64,000 nt of DNA. It comes from Amphirosellinia nigrospora (taxonomy: Eukaryota > Ascomycota > Sordariomycetes > Xylariales > Xylariaceae). Shown piece after piece: positions 47,307 through 59,049 of this stretch. The notes under the pieces were generated by a model, which saw nothing but the letters and a program-made list of their open reading frames with translations, did no database searches and was not told where the DNA came from. Numbering within the stretch: the first letter of the stretch is position 1; every line of letters begins with the position of its first letter. The stretch is from assembly GCA_004123355.1 (NCBI GenBank), contig SCHM01000004.1, positions 1,984,001-2,048,000 of the forward strand, in the 5' to 3' direction. A program made the translations under genes and the position numbers.

Positions 47307-48890
47307 TCACCTATCAACCTCGCCTACGAAAAACGGTTAGTAGAGGTTCTTTTCGTACACATAGAACGGGGGTTAGTCTAGGAAAACTTACCGAACACTA
47401 AGTCCATAGTACCAATTACAGCTACAGCGTCAGCCAACAGATGACCCTTTGCGACATGGTCGAAGCCACCTAAATGGGCAAAGCCAGGTGCACGGATAGA
47501 GCATCGGTATGGCCGCTCACTGCCATCACTGACAAGATAGACACCCATTTCTCCCTTCGGTGCCTCGATGGCCGAATATGTCTCTCCTGGGGGTACACTG
47601 TAACCCTTGGTGTAAAGTAGGAAGTGGTGGATGAGCGCCTCCATGTTCTCCTTCATGGCAGTTCTCGGTGGTGGCGAGACCTTGTAGTCTTCTACTCTGA
47701 CGGGGCCGGCAGGCATCTTGTTCAGGCACTGATGGATGATACGGAGGGACTGCCGGAATTCCTCCATACGGCACAAGTATCTGTCGTAGCAATCGCCGTT
47801 CACACCGACAGGTACATCAAATTCGACCTGGTCGTAAGCATCGTAGGGCTGGCTCTTCCGGATGTCCCACGGGACACCAGATCCTCGCAGCATGACACCG
47901 GTGAAAGAGAGGTTCAGCGCCTCGGTCGCAGGAAGTACACCGACACCCTTCAACCGTTGAATCCAAATACGGTTGTCTGTTAACATTTCTTCCGTCTCAT
48001 CGATACGGTCACCAAACTGGGTAGCCCACTGGTAGATGTCATCGAGCAAACCGACAGGAATATCTTGGTGGACGCCGCCAGGTCTGACGTAGGCAGCGTG
48101 CAAACGAGCACCGGAAACACGTTCATAGAATTCCTGCAATTATAAAGCTCGAAATTAGCCCCCATCAGTCGGTTGTGACATGGGCCACAGTGAAGTCTTA
48201 ACATACCATCAACTTTTCTCGCTCCTCGAAACCCCACAAGAAAGGTGTCAGTGCACCAACGTCCATGGCGTGAGACAGCACAGACATGAGATGGTTCAGG
48301 ATACGGGTGATCTCTCCGAACATGGTACGAATCCACTTGGCCCGCTCAGGGATCTCGATGTTTAATAACTTCTCGACAGCCAGCGAGAAGCATTGCTCGT
48401 TGGTCCATCATGGAAACATAATCGAGACGGTCGAAGTAGGGCAGGGCCTGCAGATACGTCTTGTACTCGATCAACTTCTCGGTGCCCCGGTGCAGTAGGC
48501 CGACGTGAGGATCGGCGCGGACAATCTCCTCTCCGCTAATTTCGAGAATAAGACGCAGCACGCCGTGGGCGGCGGGATGCTGGGGGCCGAAGTTGACTGT
48601 GTAGTGGCGGACCTTGCGGTCGCTGATGCTGCCCTCGCGCGAGGCGGTGAGAGTGCCCTCGGTGTTCTGGAGGCGCTGTAGGCCATAGGGGTCGGCGGGA
48701 TGGCGAAGTCGGGGTCGACGGGTAGGAGCGTGGTTCGTTGGGGGAGCTCGTTGGCAGGGCGCAGGGCGGTGCGGGAAAAGGCGCGGGCGAGGGGTGTGGC
48801 GGGCGTGGCAGGCGTATAAGTATAAGGACAAGGTCGTGTAAGCTGCAGGCGCCTGGCGCCGCGGCCTGCGATGCGGTAGAGCGACGCCAT
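47307..48890 (-). CDS. NDUFS2: mitochondrial complex I 49-kDa subunit (NDUFS2)
   Basis: Core subunit of NADH:ubiquinone oxidoreductase; with the PSST subunit it forms the quinone pocket. The start [20 protein letters not shown] is an Arg-rich presequence without acids. After the N-terminal linker come [40 protein letters not shown] and [13 protein letters not shown]. Then, after a shift near 48,400, [20 protein letters not shown]. An intron (48,134-48,206) precedes [20 protein letters not shown], and [20 protein letters not shown] and [20 protein letters not shown] follow. A last intron (47,324-47,391) leads to the ending DLVFGEVDR. A second shift lies near 48,690. About 480 codons, as in Neurospora. 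Assignment is firm. Confidence 0.94.
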
Positions 48891-49452
48891 CTGCGTTGTG
48901 TGCAGGTCAATTGGCGATGGGGTCGATTAGTTCATCGAGTTCGTGGTTCGTGGTAACGACGCTCCGGGCTGGGATACCGGATACTATGGGTCCTACGAGG
49001 TTTAAGCTGAGATAGCCCATTGGAATTAATATGCTCGTCATTGGGCCGCCGCTATATTGTTCCGGGCCCACCCTACATGTTTAGGTACCTCCTACTCCAT
49101 ACATCCACATTATCTGATCATATATTCACCCAGTCCGGAGGAGTAGAAGTCTATAACATTGACTAGATAAATATGCTGGCTTATTCAGAGCGACAGCGTA
49201 CTCGCGCCAATACATTTGGATATAAACGTCAACATATTATATCAGCCCGATGGGTGAAATGCGTAATTCAGCTTAACCGATCACCTTGTTCCCAACTTAA
49301 AAGAGAGAAATCGTTATGTAGAGATTACGAAGCGTAAATCCCGGAAAACATGTAGTACTAGTGTCTGTACCAGTGCCCTCGTTCAATATCGTAAGCTATC
49401 TGTTACTAATCTGACTTAATGACCGAACCCCCAGGCTTAAACGAGACTATAA
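48891..49452. promoter_or_regulatory. NDUFS2 promoter / GH2 3' flank
   Basis: Non-coding. GGTACC motif near 49,084. No further feature seen. Confidence 0.4.
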
Positions 49453-51818
49453 CTATGCCCTTTTAGCAAGGCTGTCATGATAGCTCTTCTGCGCCGCATC
49501 AAAAATCTTCTTCACTTCAGCCGCAGGGATCTTCTCTTTCCTATCGAACGAATACAGGCCATTGACTTCCTGTTCGATGTCGGAGCTGAATGAAACTACA
49601 CATTAGCAAAAAGACAAGGGGCAAACGCTAAAATAGAAGTGGGGGAAACAGAAGACTTACAATTGCGTGTACACGAACCCACTGCAATGACTCCCTTGAA
49701 TAACCGCCTTTACGAGTGCCTCGACGCGACTAAGTAGATCGCTGGCGTCACTCGCGGTCGTGTATCCCCAGTCGCCGCCGCCCCCCTGGGGCTGGATCTC
49801 GTCACCCTTGGCCCCGGCACGCGCGATGTTGACGCCGGCGAACTCTGTGCAGATGAGGGGGGCGCCGGGGCGGTGTTCAGTGGCAGGGTCGCTGTCCCCG
49901 ATGGGGCCGACGAACATTGGCCGCCCAGCCCAATCCCTCCGAGCGTCTTCTCCAGTGTTGCGCAGGACTTGGATAGGGCCGGCGCGTCCGAGTAGTCGTG
50001 GAATGTGCTCAGATCTGTTAAGACGTGCTCCCAGCCGCAGTTGTCGTTCACGGGTCGTGTGGGATCGAGAGACCTACAGGAGTTTTTAGTTATAATAGAT
50101 TTAGGAGAATAGGGGTTGAAGGGGCTATAGAAAAGCATACTTAGTAAGGTAATACAGCGAGCGGATGTGATCGCGCTGCTCTGCATTATCCTTGAGACTC
50201 GGATATCCCCAGGACTCATTTACCGGGGTCCATGTGACGACAGAAGGGTGGTTGATGTCGCGTTTTATGGCCTCCGTCCATTCTTGGCCCATTCGGTCCT
50301 TGTACTCGGCGCTGAACTCATAGGCGTTGGCCATCTCGCCCCACACAAGGTATCCAAGCTTATCAGCCCAGTATAAGAACACGGGGTCTTCGACTTTTTG
50401 GTGCTTGCGGCACCCGTTGAAGCCCATCTTTTTTGCACTAAGCGTATGGAGTCAGTTATCATGTGAAGGGTGGTTTATAAAAGTTTCAGAGCCTATAGGG
50501 GCAATCTTAACTGGAAATGGAAGTGGAGGAGAACAGCTTCAGGAGTGTCTTACAGCACAATATCCTCCTTTAGACTCTCAGGGCTAGGCGGAGTCAGGCC
50601 CGTCTCTGGCCAGTATCCTTGATCAAGACATAGAGCTTGGAAAAGCGGCTTGCCATTGAGCCGGAAAGTACCATCACCCTTATTCCAATCTAGATTTCGG
50701 AACCCTGTGTATGTCTTGACCTCGTCTACAACCTTGCCCTCCGAGTCGTATAGTCGAATAGTAAGATCGTAGAGAGTGGGGTGGTCTGGAGACCAAAGGG
50801 CCAGCCCCTTATGCCAGATGTCGGTATTATCATAAGGCGCAATGCTGGTCACAGACTGCGGTGCGCTCTTCTGCTGATCCTCACTGAGTGCTAATGGAAG
50901 TTTTACATGAGCATAGTCCTTGTCTTTCGGCAAGTTTTCTTTCTGTTTCTTGATAGAAAGCCCGTTGAGACTACCTTCAATCTCAACACTATAGGCATGA
51001 CCAGCTCTACGGCCGAGAACAAACACCTCGGCGTCGAGCACTCCGTTGTAGATATCGTTTGATTTCAGCACTGTGCCTACACTGCTGTTACCTAGACGAG
51101 TCGCCGGGACCACTTCGAGAATGACAGGTTGCCAGATGCCGCTTGTCGGTGTATAGAAGATGGATTCTGGTTGGGGGGCCCAGTACTGTTTTCCGCGCGG
51201 CTGGCCAAGGTCATACGGCGAATCCTGGACACGCAAAACTAGATGGATCTCGCCTTTTGCGGTGCTCTTCCGAATGCTAGTCAGCGCATCCGTAATGTCA
51301 ACATCGAAGGGCACGTGTCCACCTCGGTGCTTGCCGACGAGGTAGCCCGAGGCCCAGAGGGTGGCATCGTAGTCGACCGCGCCGAACCGGACGAGCACCC
51401 GGTCGCCGGCCTCGATCTCGGCCTTGGCGCGGGGGTCCGAGACCGGCCTCTCGTACCATAGCACTTCGTGGGCATCCTTCTCGTGGAGACCCGAGGCCGG
51501 CGCCTGGAATGCGAACGGCACGTTTATGGGCTTCTTCGCAATCTCACGATTTGGATCTTTTCGGGATTGGAAACCTTTCGCGATGAGCTCAGGAAATGCG
51601 GCGAGCCGTTGGGCTTCCGCCTCGGCATCAGCTTCGCTAGTCGCTGACGAGCTGTTCACGGAGACCTTGTCAGGGACGCCGTTTATGTGCCACGCCTCTT
51701 TCAGGCCGATATCATCATCGTCGAAAAGAATCGTCCACTGGTCATTGATGGGTGCCCATCTATGATTCGTGTGAACGAAATCGGGTCGTGGGTAAACGTC
51801 CTTTGACTGGTATGCCAT
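49453..51818 (-). CDS. glycoside hydrolase family 2 protein
   Basis: Retaining glycosidase of the beta-galactosidase/beta-glucuronidase/mannosidase group; substrate not predictable. The start MAYQSKDVYPRPDFVHTNHR is preferred over a Met 31 codons upstream because the upstream segment looks like leader. Sugar-binding domain (PINVPFAFQAPASGLHEKDAHEVLWYERP), immunoglobulin-like domain, then the catalytic barrel: FRLNGKPLFQALCLDQGYWPE, MGFNGCRKHQKVEDPVFLYW, acid/base Glu in VTWTPVNESWGYP and nucleophile Glu in LICTEFAGVN. Introns 50,438-50,553, 50,074-50,140 and 49,586-49,660. One-base shift near 49,920. The end reads YTQFSDIEQEVNGLYSFDR...SLAKRA. No signal peptide, so probably intracellular. About 700 codons. 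Confidence 0.9.
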
Positions 51819-52501
51819 GTTGCTGCTTATAGGCGTGTCGATTGGTTTGGGTCTGACTATATGGAAAACGGGAGGTGAGGGGACGACAAGAAATATCGGA
51901 TCCAGGATCACATTGAACCCTGAACATTAACCTATAGTAGTATGTGCTCAGGGGTTACTGGTCCCTGAAAATCATTGCTTCCACTTTGTTATGCTTGCGT
52001 GTTGAGATCCAGCTCTAAATCAGAACGTGGAGTGAGGTCCTACCTTTTGACGTCATTCCCACCACTGATGTTGTCGGATCATTTAAAACTGGATACTAGC
52101 TGCACCTCATAAAGTAGGTGCTCAACAATAATATGGAGTAGTATGTCCATATCAACCTGGCATTTTTCGTAAACGCTCGCTAGTTGGTTGGAAAGCGGGG
52201 AGCAATAGCTGATTTGATACTAACACAGTACAGAGACAGAACACTTGACTACGAGGGGAAGTGCTACACTAATCTTATGATGGGAATGAGCTGGTCGCTA
52301 CCCAAGCGTTTTCTGATTGCATGCAGCGTCGGTGAGTTTTACGACTATATCATTATCTCATTTACTTGTATGCCATATCCGATTCGTCATCGTTACCAAC
52401 CTTGGGCGTCAATACAGGGACGATGACCATAAACTCCTTGTGTACTAGAAGTACTACATGACCGCAGCCCCATCAATTTACTTTTCGTGTCCCAAGACGC
52501 T
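51819..52501. other. GH2 promoter / MCM4 3' flank
   Basis: Non-coding as far as I can tell. An 80-codon plus frame at 52,184-52,426 has no recognisable features. Confidence 0.45.
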
Positions 52502-55500
52502 TCAAGCGACACCGGTGACGCGTCTTACACTCTTCCTAGCACCCTCTCCGGTGATGGTGACTAGACCCTCCATCTCTAACGCCCTCATTGTCTCTGCGAA
52601 ATCAGATGGCTCGACTGCGATACTTGCTCCCTCGTTTAGTTTCCTGCTTATCTCGCTAAACCTTATGCTCTGACCGCCGCTTGTCAACTCATCTATCAAA
52701 CGTAGGGCTGCCCCCTTCAACTCGGCCTTGCGCTTTCGTTCTGCCGCGCTGGTGCCCTCGGTAAGAAGACTCATATCAATCCGGCCTTGCGAATCGGTCG
52801 CGGCCGTCTTGAGCGCCGATTGAATGAGACGCTCAGCTTCCAGTACATCAGCTTTGGTGACGGTTTGCGAAAGTCGCATTTTAGCATGGGCCTCTGCAAG
52901 TCGAATCATGGATTCTAATTGACGGGTAGTAGCGGTAATACGTTTCTCTGCAGCGCGAACATCCTGACCTAGCTTACGCATATTGACGTAGGCTTCGACA
53001 AGGGCCTGCGATGCGTCTTGTGATAACGTGGGTTGGATGTGAGCGCGGGCATATGAGATATACGCAGTCAAGAACTCTACAGGCTACAAGAAATAGTGAG
53101 TTAGCGACCGACGCGTTCCAATGATGTTGTAAACAAACTTACAAGAATCTCATCCTTGGAGCTTGCCGACTGCGGCTTATCCTCCAAATACATAGACAGT
53201 AGATGCCGTGCTAGTCTTCGGTCGTTCGATTCATTAACGCGATCAAGTATCAGATAGACTAGATCGAAACGTGATAAGAGCGTTGGGGGTAGATCGATGT
53301 TCTGGGGGACTGGAAGATCAGGGTTGTACCGAGAACCAATCGGGTTGGCGCAGGCCAATATACTTGTTCTTGCGTTCAGTGTTGTGATAATGCCTGCCTT
53401 TGCTACCGAAACAGTCTGTTGTTCCATGACCTCGTGTAGCACGGATCGCGTAGCATCTGACATCTTGTCGAACTCATCAATGCAGCAAACACCACCATCA
53501 GATAACACAAGCGCACCAGACTCGAGCACTAGCTGTCGGGTTTCGGGGTCCCGACTGACATATGCGGTCAAACCGACGGCAGAAGAACCCTTGCCGCTTG
53601 TATACACGCCGCGAGGTGCAATTTTGTGGACATATTGAATTAGTTGAGATTTTGCGGTGGATGGATCGCCGCACAACAAGACATTGATATCTCCACGATA
53701 TTTTGGACTGCCACCACGTTCGAATGTTTTATTCGTCCCACCAAACATTTGAAGGAGGATGCCTTTCTTCACATCATCCATTTCGTAGATTGAAGGGGCT
53801 AAAGAGCGAGAGAGGAGCTCGTAGATATCCGGGCGCGTGGCCGTGGCCTTGATCTTCTCTTCCTCCTCGGGGTTAGCTTTCGGACCTCCTCAATCTTATT
53901 CTCTGCATCATTAAACTCTGGCTCGAGCGTGGTAAGATCCGCATCTAACCGCTTGTCGTCGACTTTTGCTACGTGGACAACATCCACAAAGGTCTTGAAG
54001 ACGCTTTTCACTGTCCGCATGCGAGGATTGACACGGACAGGGCTAACACGATAGATACCAGTTATCCGCACGCGATCACCCGCTCTGCAGAAATCCACCA
54101 ATTCGTTATAGACACAAACAGACACAGAATGCGGTGTTTGCCCAGCAGGCACAGCATCCGGGGTCTCTTGCAGCTTAATGACCTGTTTATCTTCAAATTC
54201 ACATCGATTGTGTACAATTTGCATTGAGTTCTTGGAAGCGCACATTGGCCGCGGACATTCGGTAGGTTCTCGAATTTTGCCTCGGTCGAGGCCAACAAGT
54301 AGTGAATGACTACAGACATTACAGCGAAAGAATGCCTGTCTCATGTCGGGAATCACAGGAGTGGTTCGAATCACAAGACCCTTGATACAGATGAGTTTGT
54401 CCATGTCAGAAGGATTCAGATCTCGGAGGTTGATAATGTCGTCTAAACCGCAAGGTCGTGTCATATAAGTTTGATCCATAACTTTCTCCTCCAAAGTCGG
54501 CCCTTGTTGGGCGGGCTGCGATTGCACAGGCTCCTCATTTCTCTCCGAGCTGGGGAATTGCATGTCGGAACTCGGAACAGTTCGCTGTGTAGCAGAAGCT
54601 CCGTTACTCTGACTCCTCTGCCTTGACATTTCTGCCTGCGCTAGTTCAATCATGACATCGTGAACCGACTGGTCCATAAGGGGACGATTTCCTGCGGATA
54701 GTGTTGGATTTGGTGCCATAACTTCCTGGTAGGCGGATAAAGCTTAAAATCACGGATATCCACGTAAAGGATCCGCTGGCCCAGAGTCAGCATGTTCTGG
54801 AGGTCTTCCCAATACGGTTTCGATGTTGCTGCGGGATCCATGTCTGTCTCCTCTGTTGTCATTCCGTCGCGCCACATTCTGTATTTCTTGGTGAAATTCC
54901 TCAGAAATTCCTTGAAAGCAGCGTAGGTGTCGTCAATAGAGACTGTAGTACCCCAGATTGTTGCATTGTCTTGACCGCCGAGGGCATCGGCGTCTGAGGT
55001 CATATGGTTTAAGTTGGGGGAAGCTGCCGCATCAGAATGAATCTCGCGTACCACGCGGCCGGAGTCGTCGAGAATCACACGGCTACTACTTCGAAGGCCA
55101 CCACTGAAAATCTCCGAATTGATGTCGCCTCTACGAGGTCGAGCCCGAGGAGTGCTAGCTGCGCCAACGAACAACCCGCTGCTTTCACTTCGAAGATCGG
55201 ACTGGGGGTGCAATCCTCGACCAGGACTCGAGCTTGGCTCGTATCGGATAGGCGAAGACTCTAAACTATGTGTTAGTAGCCGATTCTTTGTGTATACGCC
55301 CGAGGTCTACAACCTACCACCAATCAGACCCCTGGACGCTCTCGGTGTTCGATCTCCATCAGATCCAGTTGGCTGCATGCGACCAAGAGGCGAGCTGGGT
55401 AGCGCACCGCCATTGTTATCTGTGCTCTGACTGGCGGTATTGTGGCGCAAAGGCGACGATGCATCGTTGTTGTTGTTGCCATTCGCCGGGGATGATTGGT

Positions 55501-55641
55501 AAAATAGAGGGCTTGAGGCTAATTGTGATGTTCGGGTATTACGAGGCGTGGTGTTGTTTGCCTGCTGTGAGCTGCGTGTGTTGCGGGCAGGGGTGTTTGC
55601 CGCCGAACTGCGCTGGCTGCGGCGCTGATTAGGGACGACAT
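52502..55641 (-). CDS. MCM4: DNA replication licensing factor Mcm4
   Basis: Subunit of the MCM2-7 replicative helicase. Start MSS.. leads into a long Ser/Asn/Arg-rich tail with many SP/TP sites (CDK/DDK targets in the family), interrupted by an intron (55,261-55,317, branch CTAAC). N-terminal MCM domain: [20 protein letters not shown], zinc finger [13 protein letters not shown]...[29 protein letters not shown] and [15 protein letters not shown]+ core: Walker [19 protein letters not shown], Walker [17 protein letters not shown], sensor [14 protein letters not shown] and arginine finger LLSRFDLVY. After the intron 53,084-53,142 comes [18 protein letters not shown] and a winged-helix end. One-base shifts near 53,875, 54,680 and 55,625. 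About 1,008 codons, normal for fungi. Confidence 0.95.
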
Positions 55642-56105
55642 AGCGAACTATGGAGAGTTCGTAGTTAGAAATAGTCCGTATCGCCTAGATCGATGTCGGT
55701 GTTGAGTTGTGAAGTCTAGGCTTCGAATGGTTTCACGATGAGACGTCCGAAAAATACACTACGGGCTAGTTTGGTAGAAAAGGGAACCCCTTAACGCGTC
55801 GTAGCGCGTTCAGAGCGCGTAAAGTGGAAAATAAATGTGGTTGCGGGGAGCAACTTCGACACTGGCATTGGCTTATCGTTATTGCATAAATCGCAAACCG
55901 CTTTATGCAAGTCTTTAGGTGTTTACATGGAATTTAGGCGGGTCTAGTCTAAGTAGCGGCGCTGATAGTTGGAATGCCACCTGCGCTTCAATTGGCCTAC
56001 CTTCAACTATACCAAAGTGAACAACCATCATTGCACCTAGCAACCAAGATTAATTACCAACGATACGATCTGCTCAACTCCACCTGTCCGACGCATTCAG
56101 GCAAG
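55642..56105. promoter_or_regulatory. divergent promoter, MCM4 / RET3
   Basis: 464 bp between divergent starts. Contains ACGCGT (55,794-55,799) and two GCGCGT (55,804-55,809 and 55,815-55,820). The sites are spaced 10 and 11 bp, about one helical turn each, 150-180 bp upstream of MCM4. ACGCGT is the MluI cell-cycle box bound by MBF in yeasts. Confidence 0.65.
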
Positions 56106-56999
56106 ATGCCTTCTATGTCCTTGCAGTCTGTTACTGCAGTCATCATACTCAGTGTCGACGATGGCTCCGGTACGTATCGAAACACCCCTTGTCCACTTCC
56201 TCAACCTTTCTTTGCCGAATAATCTATCTGGTAGCTAACCGTTTCGTAGTAAGTCGACTTTCTCCCCCTCCATTCATTGATTTCGACCGTGAAGTGGGCG
56301 TCTCGAGACAGGAGCACTACGTGATCTAGCACTTGATGTTGACGTAGGGCAGAGGATATTCGCCAAATACTACAATGCACCCCACCATGGGCCGACAGGC
56401 GGTAAGCTATAGAGCACGCGAGGTCATGAGCCACAGCGACTAATTTGTTCCCTGTAGCCTCCGGCCCTTCGAGCTCCCCATACTCAGACGTAAAGTCCCA
56501 GAAGAGCTTCGAGAAAGGCTTACTCGAAAAAACAGCGAAACAGACGGGCGACATCATACTCTATGACAACAAGCTGGTGCTCTACAAGATGGAATCTGAC
56601 GTTATGATGTATGTCGTTGGTGGCGCTGAGGAAAATGAGGTCCTACTATACAATGTTATCCTGGCTCTGCGGGATTCGTTGCACCTACTATTCAAGTGCG
56701 TCCCTCTACATTTGGCCCATAGGGGTTGGTATTTGATTGGAATACTAAAAAGAACTCAGGCAATCCGTCGATAAGCGGACAGTCGTAGAGAACTACGACC
56801 TAGTATCATTGGCCATTGACGAAATTGTCGACGACGGCATCATTTTAGAAACAGACCCTACTATTATCGTACAGCGAGTCAGCAAAGCGCCAACACAAGA
56901 CGTCAATCTCAGCCGTATCGACCTCAGTGAACAAGGCGTGAATAACCTAGCGCAACTCGACGTGCCAAGCTGACCGACTGGTTGCGACAAGGGCTATAA
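56106..56999 (+). CDS. RET3: coatomer subunit zeta
   Basis: Small subunit of the COPI coat in Golgi-to-ER transport; a longin-fold partner of gamma-COP. Start [20 protein letters not shown], then introns 56,170-56,352, 56,402-56,457 and 56,696-56,759. Blocks: [76 protein letters not shown] and [17 protein letters not shown]. The end is LTDWLRQGL if one G is restored near 56,960; otherwise the frame stops at 56,972 after LAQLDVPS. The first splice junction is also off by one base. About 196 codons, as in the family. Confidence 0.92.
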
Positions 57000-57146
57000 T
57001 GCAGACGAGGCTTTCTGTAGCCTAATGGCAAGAGAAATAGTTGCGAAGTTCAGTTAGAGTAGAAGGTTTGACATCACGGCGTTCATAAAAACGTTGCTTG
57101 CCTGGGAGACATAACATGTTGGGTGGCAGGGTCGTCTGATTTCCTT

Positions 57147-58530
57147 CTACGACTTAATCTGGGATGCTGCTTTGCGCAACCTGTTCATGACCGCTGCGCC
57201 AATATCCTCATCGTCTACTGTACCCTCTACAAAAATGACATCTGCGCCCAGTCTATCCAGCTCCCGTAACGCCGAGAAAAGCCCATGTGCTATGCTCCTG
57301 CTGTCCTTGCCGATGCTGATGTCCAGAAGCTTTCCAACTGGTATGCCATCTGATGATTATACATATCTGCGTCTTTAACCTGAAGTCCACCTTGGCTTTC
57401 AGACCGAAGAGGCTCACCAGGCCGTCCTTGGTCTTTAAAACTCCCGCACAACAGACCACCACCCGGTTGCCAGCAACGAGTCCGAATAACGCCGACTTTG
57501 TTGTTGCCGTTATCTTTAAGCTCGAGATCCTGGTTGTTGATACCCTTGTGTGAATTGAGGCAAGTAGCTTCGTAAAGAACTACTCGTGCCTTTGGGCTAT
57601 AATGTTTGTATTTCATTCCCGGCGCCCTAGGCGCGGCTTTGCCAGTTTCGCTGTGATCCTGGTATGCTTTCTCGACGTTTTCCCAGCCAGGACATGTTCG
57701 TAGTTCGTCTATGCTCACCCCTCCTGGCCTTAAGACTACAGGTGGATCGCATAATCCGTCCACTACTGTGCTCTCGACTCCGACAAAACACGGGCCTCCG
57801 TCGAGTATGAGCTCTATACGCCCATCTAGATCCTCCAACACATGAGCTGCCGTAGTTGGTGAGGGCTTTGTGGAGGCGTTGGCAGAGGGGGCAGCCAGTG
57901 GAGCACCAACCAGCTTAATCAATGAGCGCGCAAGTGGTGAGGCTGGCATTCGTACCCCAAAGGTCTTTAGTCCGGCTGTCACCTCAGGGGCCAACTTTGA
58001 TGGGGTTTCATTGGGCATTAATATTGTCAACGGGCCCGGCCAGAAGCGTTCTATCAACGTCTTGTACTTTTCAGGAATGCGGTCCTGGGATCCATTTGCT
58101 GTGCCATTCGTCGTAGCCGCAGGCTGTATAATATCGCGGAGCATGTCTAAGTCGGCGACATGTATGATGAGCGGGTTATCCGATGGCCTCCCTTTCGCCG
58201 AATAGATACCTTTAACGGCAGCAGTTCTTGTCGCATCGGCGCCCAGACCGTACACCGTCTCTGTTGGGAACGCGACTGGTATATCTTTCGTTCTCAGATA
58301 ATGTGCAGCTTCTTGCAGAGTCTTGGCACTCTGTGACTGGGAAACCTCCCACTCCCCAATCTTTCTAGGCCGTCATTTTCTCTAAACTTGCCGAGATCAC
58401 TACCACCAGCCACTTTTAGAATTTCAGTCCTCCACCTCGCTTGTAGTGGTAAATCTTGTGACATGGTGCTGTAAGAGTTGATGATAACTCGAACAGATTT
58501 AAGTCTAGCGTTTATAATTCGAAAAGCCAA
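57147..58530 (-). CDS. SUA5: threonylcarbamoyl-AMP synthase Sua5
   Basis: Makes the threonylcarbamoyl-adenylate used for t6A37 of ANN-decoding tRNAs. YrdC domain: VYGLGADATRTAAVKGIYSA, KGRPSDNPLIIHVADLDML, RFWPGPLTILMP, GVRMPASPLARSLIKLVGAP and APSANASTKPSPT. Then CFVGVESTVVDGL, VVLRPGGVSIDEL, linker PGMKYKHYSPKARVVLYE and the Sua5 domain ending LFSALRELDRLGADVIFVEG, AAVMNRLRKAASQIKS. Two in-frame starts: Met at 58,464 (MSQDLPLQARW) gives about 439 codons; Met at 58,530 adds MAFRIINARLKSVRVIINSY, a basic, acid-free segment like a mitochondrial presequence. Frameshifts near 57,340 and 58,310. No introns. Divergent from COG4. Confidence 0.92.
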
Positions 58531-59049
58531 CTTGAAGATGAGTCCTTAAACTTGATAAAAAAAAGTTGACTATCGGTCCTGCTTCTTCTCAGATATTCGA
58601 CGGTTTGCTATTTTTTAAGCTTCTTTTGCAAAACAGTATATGCCCTCATTGAGTCCTAGACGAGGTCTTAAAAGACAATTAGATCACAGTTATCGGCATA
58701 CCAGTCAAATTCGAGGTGGAAATATCTTTGTGACTCATTAAGAAACTTCCTTCCGTACCTTTATTGCCAAGCCAATTAAAGCGAACCTTCGAAGTGCCTA
58801 CATGTGACAGTTAGTGGGGCCTTCCAACGTGATACAGCGGATCTCAGGTACCTAAGCCGTACGGGAAAGAGCTATCTAGCTAGCACAGTGCCTTAATGGG
58901 CTGGCATATGGCTAACGACCAACATTCGCACCTTTTGATAATGTTGAAATCGCCCTCTTCGAGAATACTCACGAGAAAGGTGCTCTTCCGGACCTCCACC
59001 CCGGCCTGATGTCTCGCGTCGCTATGCACTTCTCTTCACCAATGACCCA
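58531..59049. promoter_or_regulatory. divergent promoter, SUA5 / COG4
   Basis: 519 bp. AT-rich near SUA5; a GGTACC-type motif at about 58,848. No clear activator site. Confidence 0.45.

Noticed and set aside
52184-52426. 80-codon plus frame
   Set aside because: No family features; lies in the spacer upstream of the GH2 gene and downstream of MCM4.
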